Of a stretch of 64,000 bases of DNA, positions 43,718 to 52,308 are shown piece by piece. The DNA is from Clostridiales bacterium (GTDB lineage Bacteria > Bacillota > Clostridia > Saccharofermentanales > Saccharofermentanaceae). The translations under genes and the position numbers were made by a program. The notes under the pieces were generated by a model, which was given only the letters and a program-made list of their open reading frames with translations, was not told the DNA's origin and ran no database searches. The DNA is taken from NCBI GenBank assembly GCA_017427465.1, contig JAFRST010000054.1:23776-87775 (forward strand), written 5' to 3'. Positions within the stretch are counted from its first letter, which is position 1. Each line of letters opens with the position of its first letter.

Positions 43718-43743
43718 AGAACAGTTACAAGAACAATGAACAA

Positions 43744-43774
43744 GGCTCGGGGCTTACATCTCCGAGCCCTTTTC
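43744..43774 (+). terminator. Rho-independent terminator of hsp20
   Basis: The stem ggctcgg / ccgagcc is followed by cttttc. From here to 44011 I see only short broken frames, possibly gene debris. Confidence 0.85.
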
Positions 43775-44011
43775 ATTACCGGTCATCCATATACGTTTTC
43801 TTTACCAATGATCCATATGCTTGTTTTTATCGTAAAATTACTTAAACGATTAAACAGGTGGATGATATGGAACTTAAAGAAGACATAGGATAATTATCAG
43901 AAATAATACAAGAAACGAACTGATAAAAATGAATGCAGCGGAAAAACAGGAACTCCATATTTGCCGGGATTACCGGTTATTATATGACTGATTATTCAGA
44001 ACGGACTGAAA

Positions 44012-44488
44012 ATGCTTATACACCCTATCGCACCGGTTTTTGACAAAGACTCCAAAGTTCTTATTCTGGGAAGTTTCCCTTCCGTGAAGTCCAGAGAAGA
44101 AGGCTTCTTCTACGGCCATCCGCAGAACCGTTTCTGGAAAGTAACCGCCCTAGTTTTCGGTGAAGAAACACCCCGGACTATTGATGAAAAGAAAGCATTC
44201 CTTCTTAGAAATCACATCGCGCTTTGGGATGTTATCGGTTCATGCGAGATCGAAGGTTCGTCTGATTCGAGTATCCGGAACGTATCAGCAAACGACATTA
44301 AAACGATCTTGGAAACAGCCGATATTCAGGCTGTCTATCTTAATGGCAGGAAAGCGTTCCAGCTTTATCAGAAGCATATGTTCCCTGTCACCGGACGCAT
44401 GGGCATCTGCCTGCCGTCAACAAGTCCTGCTAATGCAGCCTGGAATCAGGATAAACTGGTTAGAGCCTGGAGCGTGATTGCAGACTGA
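44012..44488 (+). CDS. DNA-deoxyinosine glycosylase, copy 1
   Basis: A 158-residue enzyme of the uracil-DNA-glycosylase superfamily, hypoxanthine-DNA glycosylase type. VLILGSFPSVKSREEGFFYGHPQNRFWK contains the GSFPS active-site loop and the GHPQNRFW motif; the LPSTSPANA segment corresponds to the C-terminal DNA-binding loop. It removes deaminated adenine from DNA. Copy 2 at 51722-52198 is nearly identical over its whole length and a 5' fragment lies at 59357-59428. No strong ribosome site is seen. The sequence upstream (43775-44011) differs from that before copy 2, so the duplicated unit begins at about the start codon. Confidence 0.9.
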   Translation: MLIHPIAPVFDKDSKVLILGSFPSVKSREEGFFYGHPQNRFWKVTALVFGEETPRTIDEKKAFLLRNHIALWDVIGSCEIEGSSDSSIRNVSANDIKTILETADIQAVYLNGRKAFQLYQKHMFPVTGRMGICLPSTSPANAAWNQDKLVRAWSVIAD

Positions 44489-44542
44489 GAGCAGAATATC
44501 CCTGCCTGTATCTGCGTCGGATAAGAGAATTTTCAATTTTTT

Positions 44543-44650
44543 CGAAATAGCAAGTAAATTTGACATTAATGGTAAAATAGTATCCGGAAACAGGATTAGT
44601 GTTATTCCTTGTTTCTGACTTAGAAAATTTAAGAATATGGGAGGATTATT
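44543..44650 (+). repeat. Duplicated leader of the zinc-ribbon gene (second copy 48052-48160)
   Basis: The ~110 bases before the collapsed gene at 44651 match those before 48161, with small indels: atggtaaaata, ccggaaacagg and gggaggattattatgggactt occur in order in both. They carry promoter and ribosome site. Confidence 0.8.
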
Positions 44651-44707
44651 ATGGGACTTTTCGACAAGAAATACTGTGATTTCTGCGGCAATAAGATCTC
44701 CTTTTGA
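44651..44707 (+). pseudogene. Collapsed copy of the zinc-ribbon gene
   Basis: Eighteen codons starting MGLFDKKYCDFCGNKI, identical to the start of the product of 48161-49453, then SF and stop. The end matches the last codons of the full gene (CGNKISL stop). The full gene has the same 15-base block (tgcggcaacaagatc) near both ends, so recombination between them would give exactly this product. Confidence 0.85.
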
Positions 44708-44744
44708 TTCTTTATTAAATCATTACTTGAAATAGTGCAAAATA

Positions 44745-44777
44745 CGGGGCTCCGGAATTTCCGAAGCCCCTGTTATT
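44745..44777 (-). terminator. Terminator of the beta-helix receptor gene
   Basis: The stem ggggctccgg / ccgaagcccc with a 5-base loop is followed on the minus strand by TATTTTGC. It can also stop transcription from the left. Confidence 0.8.
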
Positions 44778-44804
44778 TCCTAAATGAAAGATATTCTGTT
44801 ACGT

Positions 44805-47513
44805 TTAATTCACGACTATGAGCGATGCATCGGCTTTTACATCGTATGTCAACTCATCACCTTCGAGTTTCTGGTCGTTCCAGGTAATGTTCGTACAACC
44901 GGTGAATTCCAGGGCCGGAGAAGGAACATCGTGGATATTGCAGTCCTTGAAGTTGATTCCATCGGTCCATGTGAAGTATATCGCTCCGCTGGTGCACTCA
45001 TAGATCTCGGTGTTTATGACGTCAATGTCAGAGCACATGAAAGTATCTATGCCCATGTCACCGCATCCATAAAGGCGCATCTTTTCGACCTTAATCTTCT
45101 CACATTCATTGAAATAAAGAACTCCGCCGGCGCATAAACCTTTCTCCTTCGTATGGCCTGCCGTAAAACCTGAGACAGTAATGTTCGTGCTTTCCTGGAA
45201 TATGAGCACGGTAGCATAGCGCGGGAGTGCTTCAAGTGTTGTTGCAGCAGGATCCGGATCTTTGGCCGTAATGGTAAGGTTATCTACATTGTGGATGACG
45301 AGTTGAGGACCGTCCGGTGTATATTCCCAATTGTAGTACGCAGTACCTACACCTCCATAATTACTTGCCGTGGTCAGATCGAAATTTGTGCCGTCGAGAA
45401 CAATGGTCCTGTCAGGTCCGATGGCTTCGAGGAACTCATCAACCGTTGTTACGTTGACCTCGGTTCCGGGAGGAACGTCCTTAGCCGCCAGAGTAGGGAC
45501 GGCTTCAGGTCCTGCTACTGTCTCAGGATCGATGTCACGATACTCCATGGATGTGAACTGATCTTCTTCAAGCTTGTTGCCGGCAATATCGGTTGCTCTG
45601 ATATATCCGTCCATCGGATACCATTTTGTACAGCTATTATCTTCAAAACGGCAGCCGTCAACAATCGCAGCATACTGTTCGAGATTGAAAACGCTTTCAG
45701 AGAATGAGTTTTTCGTTACCTCATTGGAAAGGAAGTCTGCATCTTCCGTACCGTTCAAGTAAAGCAGGCCTTCTACCACGTTGTCGTGGATCTTGCAGTT
45801 ATAGACCGTAAAGCCCGTGCTCGAACTGCTACAGAAGAGATAGTATGCACCATACGAGTCTTTGCTTTTTCCGATATCATGAATGTCACAATCACTTACA
45901 AGAAATTCATCGCATCCGAAAGCATTAATTGCTCCCTGGCTGCATTCATAGATGTCACAGTTCGTTACTTTGAGATTTTCCGTGCAATATCCATCAACAC
46001 CGGTCGTACCACATCCGTAAAGACCGCATGTGTCTACATTAGCATTAGTGCAGTTCTCCATAAGAATAACGCCGCCTGTGCAAATACCGGCTTTCGTATG
46101 ACCGGCTGTGAGATTTGATACTGTGATATCTTTGCATCCTGTAAAACTCATTACGTATGCATATCTCGGGACAGCCACAATAGTTGTCTTGTCTGTTCCG
46201 GCACCGCGGATCGTAAGGCCTTTAACATCATGGATGACCAGCTCTGCATCTACATCGTTTACATCATCCACGCCTTCGCGGTTCCATGTATAATAGTCAC
46301 TCTCAGAATCCCTGCCATAATCCGATGCCGTGCTCAGATCATAAACGCCTTCAGCAAGTTCGATTACGGTGTCAGGAGCGATTGCGGCAAGAAACTCATC
46401 AACGGTCTCTACCCGGACAACGCCGCCGTCTGCACCGGGTTTGGAATCCTTTGTTTCTGAAGTTTTCTCGGAAACAGGGCCGGCAGCGACTCCGCAGCCT
46501 GTCAGGAGCACTATGGCAATAATAGATGAAAGCAAGCGCTTTCCGCTCTTTTTATAATTCATAATTTGAGTAAGCCTTTCTTTAAGATTTTTCTTTTCAG
46601 TTGCAAAACTCGTTGCAACAATGGCAGAAGGCAGAGGTGTTGGAGCTGCCATTAAAAGAAGTGAGTTGCCGTAAGACTGTTTTTCATCTCTGTCCATAGA
46701 ACGCAGGAGCATCTCGTCGCAGCTCAATTCACATGAACGGTTGATCTCCCTGCGGATAAACCAGGCTACGGGATTGAACCAGTGCAAAGAAAGAACTGCT
46801 GACGTGACCCACTTGTAGAGCGTGTCAAAACGTCGGTAATGTGTAAGTTCGTGACTGAGAATGTTGAGCAGGAGCTCTTCATTGTACTTGCGTATAGGCA
46901 GAACGATCTTCGGTTTGAAAACGCCTAACAGCATAGGTGTACGGGCTGAAGCTGAGAAATAGAGAGCAGGTTTTCTGCCCGGAACTGAAGCATATACCGC
47001 TTTGGTAAAGCTGTCGGGTTCCATGAGCTTTTTCTTCAGTTTGAAATTGAAATGAAGATAAGAGAACACCGTAATCCCCATACTCACGAATGCTCCTAAT
47101 GCCCAGATCGTAATCCAGAGCTTGGGTGATCGCCAGTCAACTGAAAGTGGGGCCTTCGGAGCAGTTTCAGAAACTGTCATCTCCTTAGGTTCTGCTGCAG
47201 TAACGGTGATGTCAGATTCAACTGTATCACTTATCGCAACATCGCTGTGAACTGTTTCAGGAACGTAACCGGTATTATCCTGAACGTATTTTTCGCTGTA
47301 ATCAGCGTGAACTGCAGAAACGGGTGTGGCAGCTTCCGCCTCTCCCATTGTGGGAATAAATCCCGGAAGGGGCAATGCGAAACGCAAAAGCACCACGAGC
47401 CATGCGTAGTAATAAACCGTGCTGGGCATTTTCCGCAAGACGGTATAACGCAGACATATGAGAAGAAGCGCAAGAACACTTCCGCTAAAAGTCATTACAA
47501 GCAATGAATACAT
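44805..47513 (-). CDS. M56 (BlaR1-like) membrane protease fused to two beta-helix domains
   Basis: A 902-residue protein. Residues 1 to about 350 have BlaR1/MecR1 features: helices near 5-25, 37-55 and 110-130, the zinc motif HELTH (221-225), SLHWFNPVAW, ELSCDE, and a last hydrophobic segment ending in LLTGCG. The rest is extracytoplasmic: two tandem homologous right-handed beta-helix domains starting near 362 (VETVDEFLAAI) and 684 (VTTVDEFLEAI). Each has repeated short strands such as NCDIYECSQGAI and INTEIYECTSGAI, and a shared AGHTK motif. NosD/pectate-lyase-like folds of this kind usually bind carbohydrate. The repressor gene lies 2 bases upstream. A switch sensing a polysaccharide or wall polymer is inferred. 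Confidence 0.9.
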   Translation of the reverse strand: MYSLLVMTFSGSVLALLLICLRYTVLRKMPSTVYYYAWLVVLLRFALPLPGFIPTMGEAEAATPVSAVHADYSEKYVQDNTGYVPETVHSDVAISDTVESDITVTAAEPKEMTVSETAPKAPLSVDWRSPKLWITIWALGAFVSMGITVFSYLHFNFKLKKKLMEPDSFTKAVYASVPGRKPALYFSASARTPMLLGVFKPKIVLPIRKYNEELLLNILSHELTHYRRFDTLYKWVTSAVLSLHWFNPVAWFIRREINRSCELSCDEMLLRSMDRDEKQSYGNSLLLMAAPTPLPSAIVATSFATEKKNLKERLTQIMNYKKSGKRLLSSIIAIVLLTGCGVAAGPVSEKTSETKDSKPGADGGVVRVETVDEFLAAIAPDTVIELAEGVYDLSTASDYGRDSESDYYTWNREGVDDVNDVDAELVIHDVKGLTIRGAGTDKTTIVAVPRYAYVMSFTGCKDITVSNLTAGHTKAGICTGGVILMENCTNANVDTCGLYGCGTTGVDGYCTENLKVTNCDIYECSQGAINAFGCDEFLVSDCDIHDIGKSKDSYGAYYLFCSSSSTGFTVYNCKIHDNVVEGLLYLNGTEDADFLSNEVTKNSFSESVFNLEQYAAIVDGCRFEDNSCTKWYPMDGYIRATDIAGNKLEEDQFTSMEYRDIDPETVAGPEAVPTLAAKDVPPGTEVNVTTVDEFLEAIGPDRTIVLDGTNFDLTTASNYGGVGTAYYNWEYTPDGPQLVIHNVDNLTITAKDPDPAATTLEALPRYATVLIFQESTNITVSGFTAGHTKEKGLCAGGVLYFNECEKIKVEKMRLYGCGDMGIDTFMCSDIDVINTEIYECTSGAIYFTWTDGINFKDCNIHDVPSPALEFTGCTNITWNDQKLEGDELTYDVKADASLIVVN

Positions 47514-47515
47514 TT

Positions 47516-47893
47516 CTATTCCTCCACCTTGAACAATTCCCGCAGTTCGGCAATATCATCCTGAGAAAGACCATCCGAATTAACAAGAGAAGCTATCAGA
47601 TCGCGGGCCTTCCCGTTATAAATACGGGTAATGAGATCCTTAGTAGCCCATGAACTGTATTCCTTCTCCGTAATAACGGGAGAATAGTAGTAAACATTTC
47701 GTTTTTCCTGACGCACGACTCCTTTTGACACAAGCCTGGAGATCAACGTCTTAATCGTCGCAGGCTCCCATCCTTTTGTTCTCTGAAGTTCTTCACGAAT
47801 CGCCGTAACGGGCAGAGCGTCCTTTGCGCACCACAGCAGCTTCATGACTTCCAGTTCGGAATCAGTGATTTTGCCGGCAAGATTATCCAGCAT
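47516..47893 (-). CDS. BlaI/MecI-family repressor of the beta-helix receptor operon
   Basis: A 125-residue protein; ATG 47893 has GGAGG 8 bases upstream, better than ATG 47908. ITDSELEVMKLLW, GWEPATIKTLISRLVSKG and the C-terminal YNGKARDLIASLV segment fit BlaI/MecI. Its promoter carries a TACAATTGTA palindrome and a second half-conserved site. It should be released when the M56 receptor encoded in the same operon is activated. The recognition helix differs from the BlaI homologue at 10.4 kb (TIKTLISRL vs TVYTMLKRL). Confidence 0.94.
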   Translation of the reverse strand: MLDNLAGKITDSELEVMKLLWCAKDALPVTAIREELQRTKGWEPATIKTLISRLVSKGVVRQEKRNVYYYSPVITEKEYSSWATKDLITRIYNGKARDLIASLVNSDGLSQDDIAELRELFKVEE

Positions 47894-47915
47894 ATAGTTA
47901 TCCTCCATATTTGCG

Positions 47916-47972
47916 GTCTACAATTGTAGCTTAAACATGCTTAATTTAGCATTCGCAGGCTACAACTGTCAA
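47916..47972 (-). promoter_or_regulatory. Operators and promoter of the second BlaI/receptor operon
   Basis: A palindrome with core CTACAATTGTAG lies at 47918-47929 and a partial site CTACAACTGTC at 47960-47970. The minus-strand -35 is TTGACA (47972-47967), with CTAAAT 17 bases later as a weak -10. The partial site overlaps the -35 box; the full site lies just downstream of the -10. Confidence 0.8.
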
Positions 47973-48160
47973 CTGTATTGGAGATATAACCCCAATTTTG
48001 CCTAAAAGGGCTGTCAATTTGTCAGAGCAGGATAACGGAGTTTGCCCTGCTCGAAAATAAACAAATACATTTGATATTTATGGTAAAATAATTTCCGGAA
48101 ACAGGTTGTGAAATTCCCTGTTTCTTACTAAGGAAAACTGAAAAATAAGGGAGGATTATT

Positions 48161-49453
48161 ATGGGACTTTTCGACAAAAAATACTGTGATTTTTGCGGCA
48201 ACAAGATCGGCCTTCTGGGCAACAAAAAACTTGAGGATGCGAACATGTGCAAAGACTGCGCAAGTAAGCTGTCACCTTGGTTTTCCGAGCGCCACCACAG
48301 CACGAAGGCTGACATTGAGAAGCAGCTGGAGTATCGTGAACAGAACAAGGCTGCAGTAGCATCCTTCTCAGCAATGAGAACTCTGGGAACCGCAAGCACA
48401 AAACTTCTGATTGACGATAACGCGAAGAAGTTTATGGTTACTTCCGCAAAGAATCTCAATGAGGCAAATCCTGATGTCCTGGATTTCTCACAGGCAGCAG
48501 GCTGTGACCTAGATGTGAAGGAGAACAGGATCGAGATCAGACAGACTGACAGCAGTGGAAAATCTGTCAGCTATAATCCGCCGCGCTACAAGTATTCATA
48601 TGAATTCTTCGCGATCATCCGCGTCAATCATCCGTATTTCGATGATATGAGATTTGCGCTCTCGAACGGTTACATCGATGTCGGTGAGCAGCCGATAAAC
48701 CCCGGACAGAGCGGCGGCTGGAGTGTATCACGTTCTGGCTTTAATCTCTTCGGAAATAAGATCGATGAATACTACAAGTGCGTTGACTGCGGCAATGAGA
48801 TCAAAGCAGCTGTGGATGCGATGCGCACAAGCGCCTCACAGGTTCAGGCTTCCCAGCCGGATACGAGGATAATGGATACTATTGAAGCAGAAGCTGCTAA
48901 ATTGCGTGAGAAGATAGATGCGCAGAGAGCAACAGGCAATATTGATCCGACCGAAATGGCGCGTTATATGACACTGCAGCAGAATATCGCTATGGAAACA
49001 CTCCGTCAGCCGGATAATGCATCTTTTAATGCCCTGCTTGATGAAGCACACAGTCTGGCACTTAAGATAGATGCACAGATGCAGGCCGGAACGGCAGATC
49101 CTCAGGATACACAACGCTATCAACTGCTGACGCAGAGGATCAACGCGGAAGGAGCAGTCATGAAGTTTAATGCACTTCGCATGGGCGCCATGGGTGCTTA
49201 TGGTGCAATGGAAACCGGCGCTGTCATGGGTGCGGGAGCAATGGGAGCGGCAAGACCATTAGACCCGACTGACACAAGCGGCGGCGCTATTCCGATGCAT
49301 CAGATGCTTATGCAGCCCGGATTCCAGCAGATGCCCCAAGCGGCTGCAAGACCTGCTATAGGATCTCAGGTCGTTTGCCCGATGTGCGGGGCAACAACGG
49401 TGATCGGCGCGGCCGGAATATGCACTAACTGCGGCAACAAGATCTCATTGTAA
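48161..49453 (+). CDS. Zinc-ribbon protein with DUF4428-like N-terminus
   Basis: A 430-residue soluble protein; GGGAGG precedes the ATG. The N-terminus CDFCGNKIGLLGNKKLEDANMCKDCASKL fits the DUF4428 zinc domain. A middle domain (about 125-215) contains FFAIIRVNHPYFDDMRF and CVDCGNEIKAAV, then a Gln/Ala-rich helical region, an Ala/Gly/Met-rich stretch (MGAYGAMETGAVMGAG), and a C-terminal zinc ribbon (CPMCGATTVIG...CTNCGNKISL). Proteins of this type are usually cytoplasmic and of unknown role, often near phage-shock or tellurite-like gene sets, which are not seen here. Its 5' region is duplicated at 44543-44707. Confidence 0.8.
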   Translation: MGLFDKKYCDFCGNKIGLLGNKKLEDANMCKDCASKLSPWFSERHHSTKADIEKQLEYREQNKAAVASFSAMRTLGTASTKLLIDDNAKKFMVTSAKNLNEANPDVLDFSQAAGCDLDVKENRIEIRQTDSSGKSVSYNPPRYKYSYEFFAIIRVNHPYFDDMRFALSNGYIDVGEQPINPGQSGGWSVSRSGFNLFGNKIDEYYKCVDCGNEIKAAVDAMRTSASQVQASQPDTRIMDTIEAEAAKLREKIDAQRATGNIDPTEMARYMTLQQNIAMETLRQPDNASFNALLDEAHSLALKIDAQMQAGTADPQDTQRYQLLTQRINAEGAVMKFNALRMGAMGAYGAMETGAVMGAGAMGAARPLDPTDTSGGAIPMHQMLMQPGFQQMPQAAARPAIGSQVVCPMCGATTVIGAAGICTNCGNKISL

Positions 49454-49481
49454 ATTATCAGATGAATGAGATATGAACTAA

Positions 49482-49517
49482 GAAAGCTCCTGGGTCTTTC
49501 AGGAGCTTTCGTTTTTA
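49482..49517 (+). terminator. Rho-independent terminator of the zinc-ribbon gene
   Basis: The stem gaaagctcctg / caggagctttc is followed by gttttt. Confidence 0.9.
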
Positions 49518-49703
49518 AGCCGGCAAAAACTCAGTACAGATAATCATCAGGAAAGATGTAATATTGAGATTAATAGAGTACTAAGATGGCAACTGTTGAA
49601 ATGACATTTAATTGATGCCGTTTTTATGTTATACGCACCTAAAATATATTTAACTCTTATTCGGGGGAATAGGATGCTTTGATATGAAACGGGGTGTAAT
49701 CAT

Positions 49704-50942
49704 ATGAAAATGCTTAGGAAATTGGCCGCCGCAGGCCTTGTATGCGCTATGATCTTTGCGTCAGCCGGATGCTCAAACTCAGACAAGCCCTCAGAAACTG
49801 AATCTGAGACTGTTACCTCTGAAACTCCGGAGAAAGATGACAACATTTCAGTAGGCGATCACATCATGTTCGGTAATTATCAGCAAAAAACAGATGCCGG
49901 TCCCGAGCCTATTGAATGGCGTGTTCTTGAGATAAAGGATGATGAAGCTCTTATTATCTCTGAATATCTTCTTGAGCCTCACGTATATAACATTGAGATG
50001 GAAGATATTACCTGGGAAGACAGCTCCCTGCGAAAATGGCTGAACGGAGATTTTTACAATACTGCCTTTTCCGCAAGTGAGAAGAGTCATATACAGACTG
50101 TAACGATCAAGAATCCTGACAACCCGTTATATGGAACACCTGGTGGCAATGACACTGAGGATAATGTGTTTTGTTTAAGCCTCGAGGAAGTTCAGATCTA
50201 TTTCGCTGATGCCAATGACCGAATGGCCGCTCTTACTGATTATGCTATTTCCCGCGGCGCATCGGTAAATGAAGATAATAAGCTCGAAAACGGCATGAAA
50301 ACAGGTTGGTGGTGGCTTCGCACACCGGCTTCATCTGCCAACAGAGCTGCGGAAGTCGACTGCTTTGGCAACATTGACACCGTCATTAATGATGACAGGG
50401 TTGATGGCTGCTTAGTCTTTTCCGAGGGAATAAGTATCCGTCCTGCTGTCTGGATAACGCTTACCGATGAGGACAGTGAAGAAATTACTGATACTGATGA
50501 ATCGTTTGTCAGAAGAATCTCGTTCGGAAATGCTTTGGGATATAAAAGGTGTTATTGCGAATTGATCTCTATGGGCGGAAACGGGTTTATATGGAATCTT
50601 TATAATGAAGACCAGGAAATGATAGCCATGCAGTTCGGGTACAACGATTATGAACCACAATTATATTCCGCAGATATGGATGGCGACGGCACAGATGAAC
50701 TGATCAGCTACTGCATTTACGGTGGTGATGGCGCTGCGCGTATCTTTGTTTACAGGAATAACAATGGCATAATTGAACTTGGGGTGTTCGAGACGGACTT
50801 AAATGTTTACGAATACGCTATGGAATATGACGATAACGAAAAGAAGATCATATTACAGAATTGGAGAGATGAAAAAGAGACCGTCTTAGGCATTGACGAT
50901 TTTACATTCAGCAGATTTGATCCCGGGAATTTCCCGTGGTGA
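49704..50942 (+). CDS. Lipoprotein with DUF6273-like domain and FG-GAP-like C-terminus
   Basis: A 412-residue lipoprotein (lipobox FASAGC) with a Glu/Ser/Thr linker to about residue 45. Residues ~48-250 fit the DUF6273 type: VGDHIMFGNYQQ, PIEWRVLEIKDDEALIISEYLLE, SSLRKWLNGDFYNTAFS, WWLRTPAS and ISIRPAVWITL. The ending contains DMDGDGTDELISY, a calcium-loop FG-GAP-like segment similar in kind to those in the BlaI-regulated proteins, though not obviously the same family. The ribosome site is GGGGTG. No BlaI-type operator was seen upstream. Function unknown; surface binding is plausible. Confidence 0.82.
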   Translation: MKMLRKLAAAGLVCAMIFASAGCSNSDKPSETESETVTSETPEKDDNISVGDHIMFGNYQQKTDAGPEPIEWRVLEIKDDEALIISEYLLEPHVYNIEMEDITWEDSSLRKWLNGDFYNTAFSASEKSHIQTVTIKNPDNPLYGTPGGNDTEDNVFCLSLEEVQIYFADANDRMAALTDYAISRGASVNEDNKLENGMKTGWWWLRTPASSANRAAEVDCFGNIDTVINDDRVDGCLVFSEGISIRPAVWITLTDEDSEEITDTDESFVRRISFGNALGYKRCYCELISMGGNGFIWNLYNEDQEMIAMQFGYNDYEPQLYSADMDGDGTDELISYCIYGGDGAARIFVYRNNNGIIELGVFETDLNVYEYAMEYDDNEKKIILQNWRDEKETVLGIDDFTFSRFDPGNFPW

Positions 50943-50955
50943 TAGTAGTGAGGAA

Positions 50956-51045
50956 ATGCGAATGAAGAAGATAAAGATGGCTGCAATATTTCTGTGTGCA
51001 TCGATGCTGGCATACGGCAAGATATCCGGAACTTTTACGGGGTAA
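50956..51045 (+). CDS. Short peptide or remnant signal sequence
   Basis: A 29-codon frame (or 27 from ATG 50962) with GTGAGGAA before it. It encodes MKKIKMAAIFLCASMLAYG and ends 10 residues later, 6 bases before the next gene. It looks like a lipoprotein signal peptide whose mature part is gone and whose lipobox Cys is missing. It may be a remnant, or a leader that couples translation to the following gene. Confidence 0.35.
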   Translation: MRMKKIKMAAIFLCASMLAYGKISGTFTG

Positions 51046-51051
51046 AGAGAT

Positions 51052-51654
51052 ATGCCTCATAATTTTTCCCATATTTCAACTTCTCATAGTAAATTTGGAC
51101 GTATTGGCCAATTAGTTACATTGTTTGCTTTTGCAGCATTTTTCTGTATATATGCTTCAATTGAGCTGATAGTCTATTTGAACGAACCGGTCAAGTTAGA
51201 TTCAAGCAATATAGAAACTTGTCGCAGGAGCAGTAGATATGTATGTATGGATGCAGAAATAATCGGCAAGGTAGAAGTACCATCCACGGATATTTATAAG
51301 CATTATTATTACCTTGCTAAGATAAATGATTATGGAAGTTCTGAAGGATCAATAATATGCATATCTACTTGGAGTGAGAGGTATCTCTTCTTTAACGAAC
51401 AAATCAAAATAAGTGGGGAAACAGTTCATGTGGAAGGCGAAATAGAGGAGAACGAATACCGGGATAATGCAGTCGAAAGACTTAAGAGCCTGGGATATTC
51501 ATCTGGCATTATAGATTCAGAATTGTCATATTATAGCTTTAGAGATTGCGCTAACAATCCCAGAGTGGTGATTCCTATAGTTTTATATATTTTGGGGGTT
51601 CCGCTTCTTTTAGCCGGAATACTATTTTCGATTAGGGAAAGTAAGCGTGGTTGA
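51052..51654 (+). CDS. Two-helix membrane protein of unknown function
   Basis: A 200-residue protein with one helix at about 20-42 and a second at about 172-195. The ~130-residue loop between them is predicted outside and is Tyr/Ser/Cys-rich (four Cys). The topology recalls clostridial DUF6709-like proteins, but I cannot confirm the family. The ribosome site is weak (GGGGTAAAG), overlapping the end of the short frame at 50956-51045. The base composition is more AT-rich than the glycosylase gene that follows. Confidence 0.6.
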   Translation: MPHNFSHISTSHSKFGRIGQLVTLFAFAAFFCIYASIELIVYLNEPVKLDSSNIETCRRSSRYVCMDAEIIGKVEVPSTDIYKHYYYLAKINDYGSSEGSIICISTWSERYLFFNEQIKISGETVHVEGEIEENEYRDNAVERLKSLGYSSGIIDSELSYYSFRDCANNPRVVIPIVLYILGVPLLLAGILFSIRESKRG

Positions 51655-51721
51655 GTATAGAAAATGCTGAATTATAATTTGTAATCAGCATCTCAAAAAC
51701 ACATTTTAGGATATACAGAAC

Positions 51722-52198
51722 ATGCTCATACACCCGATCGCACCGGTTTTTGATAAAGATTCCAGAGTTCTTATTCTGGGGAGTTTCCCGTCCGTGAAGT
51801 CCAGAGAAGAGGGGTTCTTTTATGGCCATCCGCAGAACCGTTTCTGGAAAGTGACCGCAAGTGTTTTCGGTGAGGATGTACCTAAGACAATTGATGAAAA
51901 GAAATCCTTCCTTCTTAAGAATCATATCGCACTATGGGATGTCATCGGTTCATGCGAGATCGACGGTTCCTCTGATTCGAGTATCCGTAACGTATCCGTC
52001 AACGACATAAAAATGATATTGGAAACAGCCGATATTCAGGCAATCTATCTCAATGGCAAAAAAGCATTCCTGCTCTATCAGAAGCATATGCTCCCGGTCA
52101 CCGGACGCGAGGGCATCTGCCTGCCGTCAACGAGTCCCGCTAACGCAGCCTGGCAGATGGATAGGCTGGTGAGAGAATGGAGTGTAATCGCCGTTTGA
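51722..52198 (+). CDS. DNA-deoxyinosine glycosylase, copy 2
   Basis: A 158-residue paralogue of the product of 44012-44488; the two differ at only about 20 residues and keep GSFPS, GHPQNRFWK and LPSTSPANA. Most nucleotide differences are third-position, so both copies seem to be under selection. It directly precedes the YidC-like/sulfatase cassette, on the other side of which lies a 23-codon fragment of the same gene. A ggggtcaggcccc palindrome follows the stop codon at once. Confidence 0.9.
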   Translation: MLIHPIAPVFDKDSRVLILGSFPSVKSREEGFFYGHPQNRFWKVTASVFGEDVPKTIDEKKSFLLKNHIALWDVIGSCEIDGSSDSSIRNVSVNDIKMILETADIQAIYLNGKKAFLLYQKHMLPVTGREGICLPSTSPANAAWQMDRLVREWSVIAV

Positions 52199-52308
52199 CG
52201 GGGTCAGGCCCCATCAAATTCTCTTGCGGTATACTATTTTTAAAATATAATGAAGTGTTGAGACAGATTCGTTTTTCTTAAGAAGATGATCATGAAAGAA
52301 GTCGCAGG

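Noticed and set aside
43775..44011. Possible decayed gene before glycosylase copy 1 (ATG at 43867 with several stops)
   Set aside because: The fragments are too short to match any family; recorded only as possible debris.
44784..46557. Plus-strand frames antisense to the beta-helix receptor
   Set aside because: Shadows of the repetitive receptor gene; none has a start signal.
52199..52215. ggggtcaggcccc motif after glycosylase copy 2 as a REP/RAYT element
   Set aside because: Only one clear copy and a weak relative at 42.9 kb, and no RAYT-type transposase gene; it may simply be a short terminator stem.
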